From contig BSBM01000260.1 in NCBI GenBank assembly GCA_027924585.1, forward strand, positions 16,120,001-16,184,000: a stretch of 64,000 nt of DNA, written 5' to 3'. Shown here piece by piece: positions 47,560 through 58,509 of the stretch. Position 1 is the stretch's first letter. Each line of letters begins with the position of its first letter. The position numbers were made by a program, and so were the translations under genes. This DNA is from Larix kaempferi (Eukaryota > Streptophyta > Pinopsida > Pinales > Pinaceae). The notes under the pieces were generated by a model, which worked only from the letters and a program-made list of their open reading frames with translations, did not search any database and was not told the DNA's origin.

Positions 47560-48890
47560 CAAACTCTTATTACAAAGGAATATGATTTTACTTTGAAAGG
47601 GTTTGGAGTTAAACAATTAGCAAAATGGAAAGTTAAGAACATTGAAGATTATCAAGCAAAAATCTTAAAAATTGGAATACTTGTCCTCATTCCTCACATT
47701 CAATACTTGAATCTAGTAGTCAAGAAGGATTTACCTAAACCTTGCAGTCAAAGCCTCATTGTTCTTATTTTTAAAAGAGGGGGTAAAAATTAAGAACATA
47801 TCTAATTATAGGAACATTATGATAAGTCCTCTTTTATCCAAGTTATATGGAATTATTCCATAAAAGAAGATTAAGATATGGTTATAAATTCAAGGGAAAA
47901 TGGCTAAATGCCAGGTTTAGAATATATCTTTCAATTGTCTACCACCTAGTTACGCCTAGGTTCATCAGGGATGAATGCCATCATAATAAAAGAAACATCT
48001 TGTGTTTCTTCTTTGAATTTAAGAAAGTGTTTGGCATGGAGCCTATAATTAATCTTTGGAATGCGTTAGAAGAGTTAAAGGTTTTGTTTTAGTTGAGAGC
48101 TATTGCAATAAGATTGTACTAGAATGCTATTTTTTTTAATTTTGGGAACACTGAGGGTTGGTCAGAAGTAATTAATTGTAATATTGGAGCTAAGCAAGTG
48201 TGTCCCCTACCCCTTGCCTTTTTTTAGATTTGCATTGATAAGTTAGAGGTATGTTTGGGAGAAGTAGGATGTGTTGGCACTACTTTAATTGGAATAGCCA
48301 TCATCCTTCTTCTTCACACTAATGAGATTGTCTTATGGTGAGACATCCATCTAATATTGACAAGCATCTAAGAATTCTCAAGGATTTATGTTCTAGCATG
48401 GGTATGGTAGTAAACATTGATAAAAGAAATGTTATGATTATTAAACCCAAAAATATCATTTATATTAATTTTGTATGATAATAACAACTTAGAGGAAGTC
48501 ATTTCACACAAATATCTTTGACGTGACCTTTATCACAAGCTTAATTGGAACTATATCACTAAGAAGATGATCAATAGTGGGTGGAAAACTTATTTTGGTA
48601 TTGCAAACAATTATAAATCAACTAACTTTTAGATTTGGGAAAAGGAAATTCATCTTTGAGACTTTTGTCACTCCTCTTATCTTTATATGCATGTGAAGGT
48701 TGGGGCCACAACATTTCTAGAGAATCATGAATAAATTTAAAGAAAATTTGGAAGAGTTTTATAATTTATAATCTTAAAATTAAAATCAACACTTCCTATC
48801 CTATCCTCCTCATAGAAGTGGGCCTTGCCCCCATTGAGGATATGGCTATGACTAGGTACTATTGGGAATGTTATATTCTTTGCATATGAA
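47560..48890 (+). pseudogene. LINE reverse transcriptase remnant (heavily decayed)
   Basis: In several frames the plus strand shows blocks of a plant LINE reverse transcriptase: SLIVLIFKRGGKN, YRNIMISPLLSKLYGI, NLWNALEELKV, LRAIAIRLY and NTEGWSEVINCNIGAKQVCP. Further blocks are ICIDKLEVCLGEVGCVG, SHKYL, HKLNWNY, WGHNISRES and PILLIEVGLAPIEDMAMTRY. The catalytic YADD region reads HTNEIVLW, so both Asp are lost. Stops and frameshifts are frequent. The right edge at about 48890 is where similarity stops. Confidence 0.8.
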
Positions 48891-50136
48891 TCAACTAGCA
48901 AAGTCGATAGTCGAGTGGAATAAGTTGACTGGATTCATAGGCAACAGATGGTGGAAGTCTAGTTGGCCGACCAACTGGAATAAGTTATTTGGTCAAAGGC
49001 AAATGACTTGGTTGATCGGAAGTCAACGGAATGACCAAAAAGCTCAACATGCAATCGACCTAATTTGACCTAGTCACGTCAACTATAACAGAAAAATTGA
49101 AAGTGGTTAGGAAGTTATGGAATGCCATTCATGAGCAGTTGGTTGTACTGCATCTATAAATAATACATAATGGTTATGAAGTGTGTATCATGGCTTGATG
49201 TAATAAAGTGTTATTTTTTGTCTAGCAAGTCATGGTTGTAAACACGTGCTTTTTAGTGTTTGATTAATAGATGAGAAAAATCTCACTGGTTTGTTGGTTT
49301 TACTCCATAAGAAAAGCTTCTTAAGACTGCTTCAAACTCCATTCAAATCCACCACCTGCAACTAAAGAAGGATTGGCATAAAGATGCCAAGTCTTAGTTA
49401 AATCATTAAAAAATAAAAGAGGTGGTCACTTTGTAGAATATTGATACCCTTAAAAATAACAATACATCTAAGTTTAAATAGAATAAGAGAAAATACCATT
49501 TAACTCATAAAAAACTATAAACATTTAATATAAAATTTTAAACAAATTTAAATAATTCTTTATCATTTTTTTAAAATCCATTGGAACTTTGTATAAGTAA
49601 ATTTAACAACCATCATCATTAATATTTAAAAAATAAAAATAAAAATATCATAATAAATAGTTATATTTTTTCCAACCTCTTTTTTTCTAAATTTAACTAG
49701 AATATATAATTAAAATAAATTATATATGATAAATTAGAATCAATAAACAATAATTAATCCCACAACTACACAATCTATAAATTATTAAGTTATAATATTT
49801 TAAATATAATCAGAAATACCTAACTAAATAGTTATTGTTTTTTTCCTTTGTTTGAAATTATGTGTATTTCTTTTCTATAAGTTATTAAGTTATAATATTT
49901 TAAATATAATAAGAAATACCTAACTAAATAGTTATTGTTTTTTTCCTTTGTTTGAAATCATGTGTATTTCTTTTTCTATGGATTTCAATGACATAATAAG
50001 TAGAAATAGCGTACTAAATAGCTATTGTTGTTTTATGCCTAAACTATGACTTATATTTATTTTTAATATAATTTTATGTTTGGCATTTATTTTTTAAGAT
50101 CTAAATGTCATATGTTTGTATTTATAAATTGTTTTT
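48891..50136. other. AT-rich region with a local duplication
   Basis: Contains a roughly 97-bp direct duplication (CCTAACTAAATAGTTATTGT at 49819 and 49918) and no gene. The frame at 48862-49068 is unrecognised. Confidence 0.55.
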
Positions 50137-50285
50137 GTAATTAGGGGAATTGGAAACTGGGATGGGGCTGGTACTCGCGTGACACAAGGTCTAGGGTTCT
50201 AATCCCATCCACTACCACTATACTCCTAGGTGCAACCACCCGCGCCCGCCACAATGGAGTACATGTTATCTAGGATTTGAACCTT
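50137..50285 (-). repeat. SINE-like sequence related to the intron 4 SINE
   Basis: Shares GGTACTCGCGTGACAC and the downstream layout with the SINE at 34959-35171. A B-box match GGTTCAAATCC reads on the minus strand near 50275-50285. Ends and target duplication are not clear. Confidence 0.55.
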
Positions 50286-50319
50286 TTCTTTTCCTTATAG
50301 GAGGACATAGGGGGTGGGA

Positions 50320-50500
50320 TTTGATACTCTTATGTGTCCACGAGTCACAAGATCATTTTAATACAATCTCGCTAGGAGGAATCACATGTTCGACCATTAC
50401 TTCAAGGTGCCTCCATGGCTCCAGGTTCGTCCCTCATTGGAATTGAACCTTGACCACTGTTGAAAAACTCCTCACTCTTCACCAATGGATCCAACTCCTT
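50320..50500 (-). repeat. tRNA-like, SINE-type sequence
   Basis: The minus strand has a B box GGTTCAATTCC (50439-50449). The region is less AT-rich than its neighbours and directly follows the previous SINE-like block. It is weakly supported. Confidence 0.35.
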
Positions 50501-50685
50501 TAGGCATTTTTGTGTTTATAATTGAAATCCATTCTTATCCATATTTAAATTTTGATTTGAATTTGTTATTATTATTTTGTATTTGTTAGTTTTGTAATGT
50601 ATATATGAATAATTATTAAATTTAAATATTATAATAAATATGGATTCTTATTAAATTTAAATATTATAATAAACAATATAACTTG

Positions 50686-50750
50686 AGTGGGTCTAACGGT
50701 TAAGAGCATGTGTTTCTTCTTAAGAGGTCATATGTTCAAATTTTAGGGGG
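50686..50750 (+). repeat. tRNA-like SINE head
   Basis: TGGGTCTAACGGTTAAGAGC (A-box-like) and, about 40 bases on, ATGTTCAAATTTT (B-box-like) have tRNA spacing on the plus strand. It is a degraded copy. Confidence 0.45.
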
Positions 50751-51068
50751 TAGGGTATGTACACCTCTGTAAAATTTAACAGTTACATTGTTGCACAAAG
50801 AGGGGTCCCTTGTCCCACAAACAAAAGGATCTCACACACCAAATTGATGTCTAGCTTGGCTATGACCTTAACTATATATGTAGTAGTAAAGATGATAGCT
50901 AATACAATTTGATATCATTAATGCTTCTTATAAACTATGGCTATATCTTTCCCAAAGTTTTGTTCATTTGGAAATATGCCAACACCTACTATTCCGAAGA
51001 ATCAAGGTATGACCAAATTACATCAATCATTACATAGGGGCTCAAGAAGAGCATCATGTCACTTACAA

Positions 51069-51125
51069 GAATTGAACCTGAGTGGGGAGGGTAACAACCA
51101 TTCCTCCCAACCACCCAAGCTACAT
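51069..51125 (-). repeat. tRNA-like SINE head
   Basis: The minus strand reads TAGCTTGGGTGGTTGG (A box) and then GGTTCAATTC (B box, 51069-51078). The arms do not complete a tRNA. Confidence 0.55.
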
Positions 51126-52389
51126 CCAATAGATAAAAATTACTTATCATTTATTTAAATTTAATTGATATTTATTAATTCACATATTATTTTGTAATGT
51201 CTAGTATATGGAGTTTTGGATCGTGGTGATGCTTTAGCTATTTTTTCTTTGATAATGTGTAACAACTAGGAATTTTTAGCATTCGTATCCTTGGCAAGAA
51301 AAACATGGTAGATTTAGCATGTAGGAAAGCCTGAACATATAATGGAATTATTGTGCAATAGACATAAGTGTGGGTTGAATTTGCATGGGATGTGTTTGAT
51401 AGAATTCTTAAATGAAGAGTCATCGCTAGAAAAATATTCATTGGAGGTATCATTTTAAAAAATATTTTTAAGAATATGGAAGGGAGTATGGATAGTATGG
51501 ATTAACTAAGAATTCCAAGGTTTGCCAACATTTGTCTCAATTATCCATATAATAATTAAAGAGGTGGTTTAATAAACTAGCTTTTCTTGGAGGAAACTTC
51601 TTAGACCTGTCCCAAATAATGAATAAATATATAGGATGGAAATTGAAGTCCATAAACACACATTATATACCTAAAAAAAACCAAGAGCATACAAAAAAAA
51701 ATTGAATCACAAACAGATAACAATGCAAATATAAAGGTGTTTGTTGTTGATCTCTAATCCACAATAAATATTTCTCCAGTTATTGAAACTCTTAAGGAAA
51801 ACATCTTAAAGGCCTTGCATTTAAGATTCTCTAGCCTAGAGAACTAAAATCACCTTGTATCCAAGATTTAGTTAGTGGATACCACATGGGTTTCAGATTA
51901 TTAAAGGTGGCCACAACTCAAAACAACCACCTATTGTAGATGCAATAACCCAAGCCAAATTCAAGGAAGGGAGACAACGGTAATTGAAGGCATTTAATTT
52001 AGGGATCAAAGGCTTATAGAAATAATACCTCTCACTTGAAGCTACCATTTATTTTGCACAAGACCTTAAAAAAAAAAAACCTAGCCATAGAGGGTGTGGT
52101 TTACCCATAAAAGCTACCTTTTTTATCAGGGTTAATAACTTTCAAGATAGAAGTTGGATCTTACAGTCCAAGAAAACTCTACTCACTCTATCTAAAATAT
52201 TTACATGGATGAAATGCTAACCAAAATCTAGTATCAAGACTTAAAGGAGATAGATCCAAAATGGATGAAACCAGGAAGCATGGAAAATGGCTAATCATGT
52301 GGGGTGGGAGAGTTTCAATTTCTAAACCCCCTTGTCTCCATGCTAGTCCTAATCATAGTATCTCCCATCCATTTCCTTATGATGTTAGA
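51126..52389. other. Unassigned region
   Basis: No gene recognised. It may include decayed 5' sequence of the LINE that follows. Confidence 0.45.
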
Positions 52390-53930
52390 CTATGAGTTTT
52401 AGGGATGCATTTTCAACCAAAATGTGGAATTGTGGTGGTTCACTCTTCTTCTCATTGGGATCCTTAAATGATTTGATATACAAGCTAGATGTTTTTCTCA
52501 TAGAAAAACAAAATTGATTATATACACTTCCTATTTTTCATTATACTCATCAATACATTCCACTTTAAGGTTCATATGTTCACACAAGGTTCATATGGGT
52601 ATCCTTAGCAAAGAAACCCCTTCCAAGAAAATTTTATTTAGTCCATCCTACTTTCCTCCATTCTCATCACCTTATATCATTGTAGACATTTGTTCCTCTC
52701 CTTTCATAGATATGCATCTTCCAATATCAAAATTCTTGACTATTGGATACATTCTTGTTGTAGGGGACTTCAATGCATGAACTTGTTGCATGTATTGCAT
52801 AAGGTATGAACTCACTACATAATGCATGACCTCTACACAAACCCAAATCATGAAATGGACTCTTCGGGGGATTCTTTACACTAGAATTTGACTAATAAAA
52901 TAATGGCACAATGTGGTAAACACTTGGTTAGCTTGGGAGACTCTTATGATTTGGTCATCCTCAATAACAATAGATATTTTCCATGGTCCAAGGGATCTAC
53001 ATGTGTCTATTTCATTGGTGTCCCTTATGTGGTTGATTTGTTCGGGATTGACTATAAAAAATACAAAATCTTTAGATATCTTCCACACCTCCTTTCCTCA
53101 TTGACCATGTTTCCATAATGTTTTAGGTTCCACTTCATTGTGCCTTTGCACCATTAATCTTAGACTTAATCGACCATGGCAATCTGTTGTCATCCATTTC
53201 AAACACCAACTTGAAGATCAATACACACACTTCCTCAAAGCAATGATCCTCTTCGTTTATGATACTCATGTTTTGATCGAACTCTCCCTTCACTTCACTG
53301 TGGGCATCTAGTCATCTACACTTAACACTTTCCCCCATTCTATCTACATTTCTCACCTCACTAGGGATGGCCACTAACCTCATAATGCTTGGTATGATTT
53401 AAATTATAAAACCATTCATTGCCTAACCAAAGTTATTATGATGCATTGACAATCAAATAAAAGAAAATGTAAAAAATCTACATTTTAATCTATTCTTAGG
53501 AGGAAAAATAAGAACTAACCCTTGAAAAAGAACATAACTATACTCAAACAACTTTGATACACCCCAAACTCTTTTTGAGAGCCTCCCCCTCTAAGAATCA
53601 ATGCATCCAGTGGCCGATCTCTATACTTGGTTTCACTATGTCTCTAGACTATATAATGCTCCAATCCAAACAAGCATTCGAATCAACTCAAAACTTGTCC
53701 ATTGTCATTTCTTTTATGAACACCTAATCCTACATGAAATCCTTATCCTTCAATCCAACAAAACCCTCGACGGAGAGAACCTCAAAGATGAACTTTGTAA
53801 ACAAAACCCTAAATTATTAAGAGTTCATATCGTTGATTTGTTATACATGGTGAACCATGGAATTGTATATTATTGGACCTCCCATATCATCCATCCCATC
53901 TATAGAAATTGAGACCATAGTGATGTTATT
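52390..53930 (+). pseudogene. LINE endonuclease-domain remnant
   Basis: The frame at 52514-52780 ends in ILVVGDFNA, the GDFNA block of the exonuclease-endonuclease-phosphatase fold used by LINE endonucleases. The next segment (52888-53118) reads GKHLVSLGDSYDLVILNNNR, then STCVYFIG and VPYVVDLF, which fits the SYDLxILNG...VDY part of the same domain. Later frames to about 53930 are consistent with the linker to the reverse transcriptase but too decayed to be sure. It is not functional. Confidence 0.65.
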
Positions 53931-55353
53931 AACTACCACACTATCATGGTTAGCCATAGCCATACCTGGGCCAAAAGTTTTGCCACAATGTTAGACATTC
54001 ACAAATTCTCCAATGGGTAAAGACACCAAGGTTGAAGGCCAAAGGATAACTATAACTCATAAAGAACTATTGTACCAATAATCATATCTTTACTTTGACT
54101 TCCATCATTGAGGAGGTGTTAACTTCAAAACCTCCTTTTCGTTTTTCCAATTTGGAGACTATCTTTTTTTTTGTTTTGGTTTTGATTTAAACTCTTAATT
54201 TCATTTATGATTTAATGGATTATGATTTCCTTAGTTTTCATTTCGAGTGACTCTCTCTTTATGTATTTTCGCTCTTTATGTATTTTCGTAGCCAGAATCT
54301 CTTTCGTGATTTCAAATTCTAGATAAGTAAATCTTATTTTTCAAATATTTGTATACTTAATGGGTACAGTTTTAAATTTTTGATATTCTGACCTCCTTCG
54401 ATACTTGCAAAAAAATATTGGAGATCAACTTTGAGGTTTCCATTGATGTTCGGTTGACTTTATTTTAAAATGTCCTGTTGGCCTAGTAGATTATTTATAA
54501 TGATTGATTCCGTGGCACAAAACCATCACATGGAAAGAGATTTTTGGTTCTCGCTTTTCACATTTACAGTTTATTGTTTTGTGTAGTGCGTTTTAAAAAA
54601 TTGCATCTTTTGTTTTATGGTTCATTTCTTCTCTACCACCCATGGGGAAATTTTGATTTATTCTTTAGTTCATAGAAGTCTATTAATTGATTTCATAGAA
54701 TTTGCATCTCACTAGCATCAATGATTGAACCAATTGGTGAAAATAAAGATCCTAGAGTTTTTCTACAATAGGTTTAGCAAGAATGATTACTAATGCTGAT
54801 GAGGTGAATTGCTATAAGACTAACAAATGTGGTCCCTCTAGTTTTATTAATTATTATTGTATGATTCAGGATAAGTTTAATGTTCAACAAAGGTTATGAG
54901 AAAATGTAGGTTTCTCATAAGCAGATTAACACCCTGATGAACTTTCAACAACACCATTTGACCTAGATGGTTCAATGAGAGCAATTTCAATTATAGTTCA
55001 GTTTGATTGCAAGATAACAAGAGTACATGAGGTTCCTTGACCCAAAATTTGTCTAGATCATCAATATCGAATGTGGTTTAGATTGCTCAAAATGTTTTCC
55101 TAAAAAAGCATGGCAAGATATGGAATATGAATTGGATAGAGTCACTAAGATATGGTACATGATAGGAGTAAAATTGAAATGCAATTTACTAAACTTGGAC
55201 TCCATCAATGATGTCTTTGAACATGATAAGATATAAAAGGCCTTATAAGACACGGTTTCCTATGACAAACAATCTCTCCCTTCTATTTCTACAGTTACTA
55301 TCCAACAACTAAAAAATTATATATAAGTCCCCTCAAAGAATATTGATATAATG
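53931..55353. other. Unassigned AT-rich region
   Basis: No long frame and no clear repeat. 54740-55320 has a composition like retroelement coding sequence, but I can identify no motif. Confidence 0.45.
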
Positions 55354-55367
55354 AAGTCCACTCTGCT

Positions 55368-55507
55368 CAGGGGTCTCTGCTGTGGACGGGTGGCTAGGGT
55401 GGTCGGACGTGATCGTCCCCGCTCGAGTTCGACCCCATGCCTCATGCCCTCAATGCACCTTCACCTTCGGGCGCACACTGGTCCATCTACTCATGTGAAG
55501 AAGAAAA
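55368..55507 (+). mobile_element. tRNA-derived SINE with target-site duplication
   Basis: A 140-bp GC-rich unit with A box TGGCTAGGGTGG (55391-55402) and B box GAGTTCGACCCC (55425-55436), ending in GAAGAAGAAAAA. It is flanked by AAGTCCACTCTGCT (55354-55367) and AAGTCCTCTCTGCT (55508-55521), a 14-bp duplication with one mismatch. It differs from the surrounding AT-rich DNA. The short frame across it is not a gene. Confidence 0.88.
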
Positions 55508-55888
55508 AAGTCCTCTCTGCTAAAAATGGAAATACATTAAAAAACTAATTAGGAATATTTCCCTACTTAGGATTCCAATCAATTAACATTTGTTCCCACA
55601 AGCCAAGTATATTAATGCCACATTTGAATCTTGGAAATTCTCTAATGATAGGCGAAAGGCCAAAGGTCAATCATTGATTATCGATATCAAGGGTTTGAGT
55701 AGTTAGGAAACTAATCGATTTGGTTTCTTGTAGTTATTTTTATTTTATGTATAAATGTGCATAGAGACAAAGTAATAAATGGACATTTTGAGACATAAGG
55801 ATACACAACTACTTTCATATTTTTAATATGGAAATCCTGCTGGGCATTTTTAGAGAAATCAATTATGTGTATGTATGCTTGTTGAGAG

Positions 55889-57446
55889 TGTCACGTCCCC
55901 ATTTTGACCCCCTTCGCATTAAATCGTAAATGATGTAAATATTGTTATTTAATCATGGTGAGGATCTCAAGGCCAAGGCCCCACCATTGATTTAGCGTTT
56001 TATGTATTGGCAATTAAAAATAGATGCTTGTGGTTCTTGTGCTAGATAGGCACAATGTAAATTAAGACAACATGTAAATACGAATTTCAATGAAAAACCC
56101 ACAACTAGCTATGCAATGCAACAAAGAGATGGGGGCATGATTCTACAAGGAATAGGGAGGGAAATTATTCAAACCCTTGAGCCAATGGTGGTAAGCCAAA
56201 TGTCCATGAATGAACCCCAACTACCCATTCTGACTTATGCACCCAATCATTTAATTCTTCTAGGAGTTGGTTGAGGCAGTTAATGCCTTGGAAATGAAGA
56301 GGTATGGCAGCCAATTTTGTGCATGGGCAAGCCATCAACCTGGAAAAATGTACTTTTGCTTCTGGGGCAAGAAAACACCCATGAAATGGTGCCCAAATCC
56401 ATTCTGAACCCATGGTTTTTCCTCTCTCACGCAATCTGATCTAGCTGGGTCTTTCTCCTTCACGTTTTCTACCATTTTCCTGCATTTTTCATAGCTGGGA
56501 GCTCATTTTTGTATTATACAGTGGCTGGGAGAAAAGGAGTCATGTTTTGGGAGGTTATAGAGGTCGTTTTTGCCCCTAAAATGCAGAAAAACGTTTTCTG
56601 AAAATGAATTTGCTCTTCTAGGGTTTGTTCCCCATCTACCAGTTCGTTTTGGTTGCCCACATTCTTCAACACTTGTGTTTTGTTGTAGGGTGCATCCTTG
56701 TGTTGGTTTGAAATTGTGAGCAAGAATTAGGAGTGGAAGTGGACCAGAATTGGCTTGATAAACCTAGTGAGGAGGTAACCTCTCAAGAGTATCAAAAGGG
56801 CTGGTTGCTCTTTTATGCACACCTTGAAGAACACTAGAATGGGAGGTATGTCCTGAGGGATTGTGTATTAGTGAAGGGAATACTTCCTTGTGCCGGGTGT
56901 GTAGGTATTGTGGGGACCAAGCTAGATAGATCTTGTAGAGGGTACCCATATCTCTATGGATGATCCCACTAGCTTAGCAATTCTTCCTTCCATTGCCTAA
57001 CAGCCTGATAAACCCAACTGTAGATTGGCTTAGCTGATTCGGTGTATCTTTGGGCTATGTATGAGTCTGTTGTTCCCTGATTCCTTATAGAGATCATGCC
57101 CAGCTCGGAGGTGGCAGTGTGTTGAGATATTGATGATCACAATTGGCCTATGGTTGGGTGGAACGTTGTAGTTGCATAGCCAGTTGCTCGGGACTACTTT
57201 GTTATAAGATAAGTACTCTCTTGTGTTAACTTTGCAATCATTTATTTGATGAATATCATGAATATCTTGAATGTATGATGGATGTGTAATTGAAATTAAT
57301 TCCGTTGTGTTTTCCTATAATTATACATTTCCATGTGTCTTTTTATATTATGTGAATGCTTATTTAATAAGTTCATGGGGCTAGATGCCCGGTTTTAGCA
57401 TCACGATCCTCTCCATCGCACTGGTATGATGGGAGGGGATGTGACA
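55889..57446 (+). repeat. 5' LTR of a Ty3/gypsy element
   Basis: It begins TGTCACGTCCCC and ends GGGGATGTGACA, giving inverted termini TGTCAC/GTGACA over 1558 bp. It is followed four bases later by a primer binding site. Its internal blocks match the solo LTR at 39958-41385. Frames inside the LTR (56165-56949, minus) are not considered genes. Confidence 0.88.
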
Positions 57447-57449
57447 GAA

Positions 57450-57462
57450 TGGTATTAGAGCC
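57450..57462 (+). other. Primer binding site (initiator tRNA-Met)
   Basis: TGGTATTAGAGCC differs in one base from the usual TGGTATCAGAGCC complement of plant initiator tRNA-Met and sits right after the LTR. Confidence 0.85.
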
Positions 57463-57689
57463 ATAGGCTACAGCATTGGACCTCTATGGGCCAAATCTAA
57501 TTACAGTTACATGGGAAGGTCCCTTCCTGATCACCACAGGTCTCGGGATCGGGCCTAAACTGGCTAAGTTGGATAGTTTGCAGAGGTAAGGTTACCTCTT
57601 GCTGGGCAATAGTAATCATAGAAAGAAGAAAAGAAGAATCCGGAATTGTTTTAAGTGTTTTTGAAAAATTGTGTTTAAGTCTGTTTCGG

Positions 57690-58195
57690 GAAGAACTTGG
57701 AAGTTCTCGCCGCAAAGGCGGAAGAACTCGCCGAGTTGACCCGAAACAACGAAAATTTTTCTAAGTGTTCGGTGTCAAAGGGAAATTTTCGGAAGGACTC
57801 AACGAGTTGGTCCACAATGACGGAAGAACTCGCCGATTTGACCCGAAACAACAGAAAATTTTCTAAGTGTTCGGCGTCAAAGGGAAAGTTTCGGAAGGAC
57901 TCAGCGAGTTGGTCTGTAACGGCGGAAGAACTCGTCGAGTTGACCCGAAACAGTGGAAATATTTCTAAGAATTCTCGGCGTCCAAGGGGAAAGTTCCGGA
58001 AGAAGCTTGGAAGTTCTTGCCGAAATGGCGGAAAGAACTTGGTAGTTCTTGCCAAAACGGCGGAAGAAACTTGGAAGTCTTCGCCGCAACGGGCCAGAAG
58101 GGAGTCCGCAAAGTCGGAAGGACTCCGCAAGATCGTCCGCAACACATCGGAAGGACTCGACAAGTTCGTCCGCAATGGCGGAAGAGAATGACGAA
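57690..58195 (+). repeat. 102-bp tandem array in the gypsy leader
   Basis: CGGAAGAACTCG starts units at 57719, 57821 and 57923, spacing exactly 102. A shorter-unit array (about 33 bp, built on CGGAAGNACT and AAGTTCTTGCCG) follows to 58195. Because 102 is a multiple of three, long frames are open on both strands (57697-58191 plus, 57675-58175 minus). The stretch is rich in CG dinucleotides compared with the rest of the window. Confidence 0.88.
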
Positions 58196-58328
58196 GTCCG
58201 CCGAAACAGGGGATTTCTGCAGTTTTCTAGTGACATTTTCAAGCGCCGAAAATGGGAAAATCACCATGAAGCGTATGCACCAGATTGCGTGAAATCGAAG
58301 AATTACAAACAAACAAACAAACAAAAAC

Positions 58329-58392
58329 GAGGGCGCTGCCCTCGACCCGCCCTGCAGTGGTGCAGGGAAGCCACAAGGGGGCAAGCCCCCTT
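58329..58392 (+). other. Three consecutive perfect small hairpins in the gypsy leader
   Basis: GAGGGCGCTGCCCTC (58329-58343), CCCTGCAGTGGTGCAGGG (58350-58367) and AAGGGGGCAAGCCCCCTT (58375-58392) each form a perfect stem of 6-7 bp or more with a tiny loop. They lie in about 60 bases of GC-rich sequence between the tandem array and gag. A structured RNA element, for example for packaging or dimerisation, is a possibility. Confidence 0.75.
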
Positions 58393-58509
58393 GACCCCCG
58401 TTGTCCCCTTCATATGTCGTTGATTGTGAGCAAATTCTATGATTTGACAAATTGTCAATATAATATTTTCCCACGTGCATGAAGTAATTTATGAATTTAT
58501 GAGAATATA

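Noticed and set aside
56165-56949. Minus-strand frames of 60-90 codons
   Set aside because: They lie wholly inside the gypsy 5' LTR, antisense, and have no domain.
57675-58175. Minus-strand frame of 166 codons in the gypsy leader
   Set aside because: It is open only because the 102-bp tandem unit is a multiple of three. It runs antisense to the leader, is low complexity and shows no domain.
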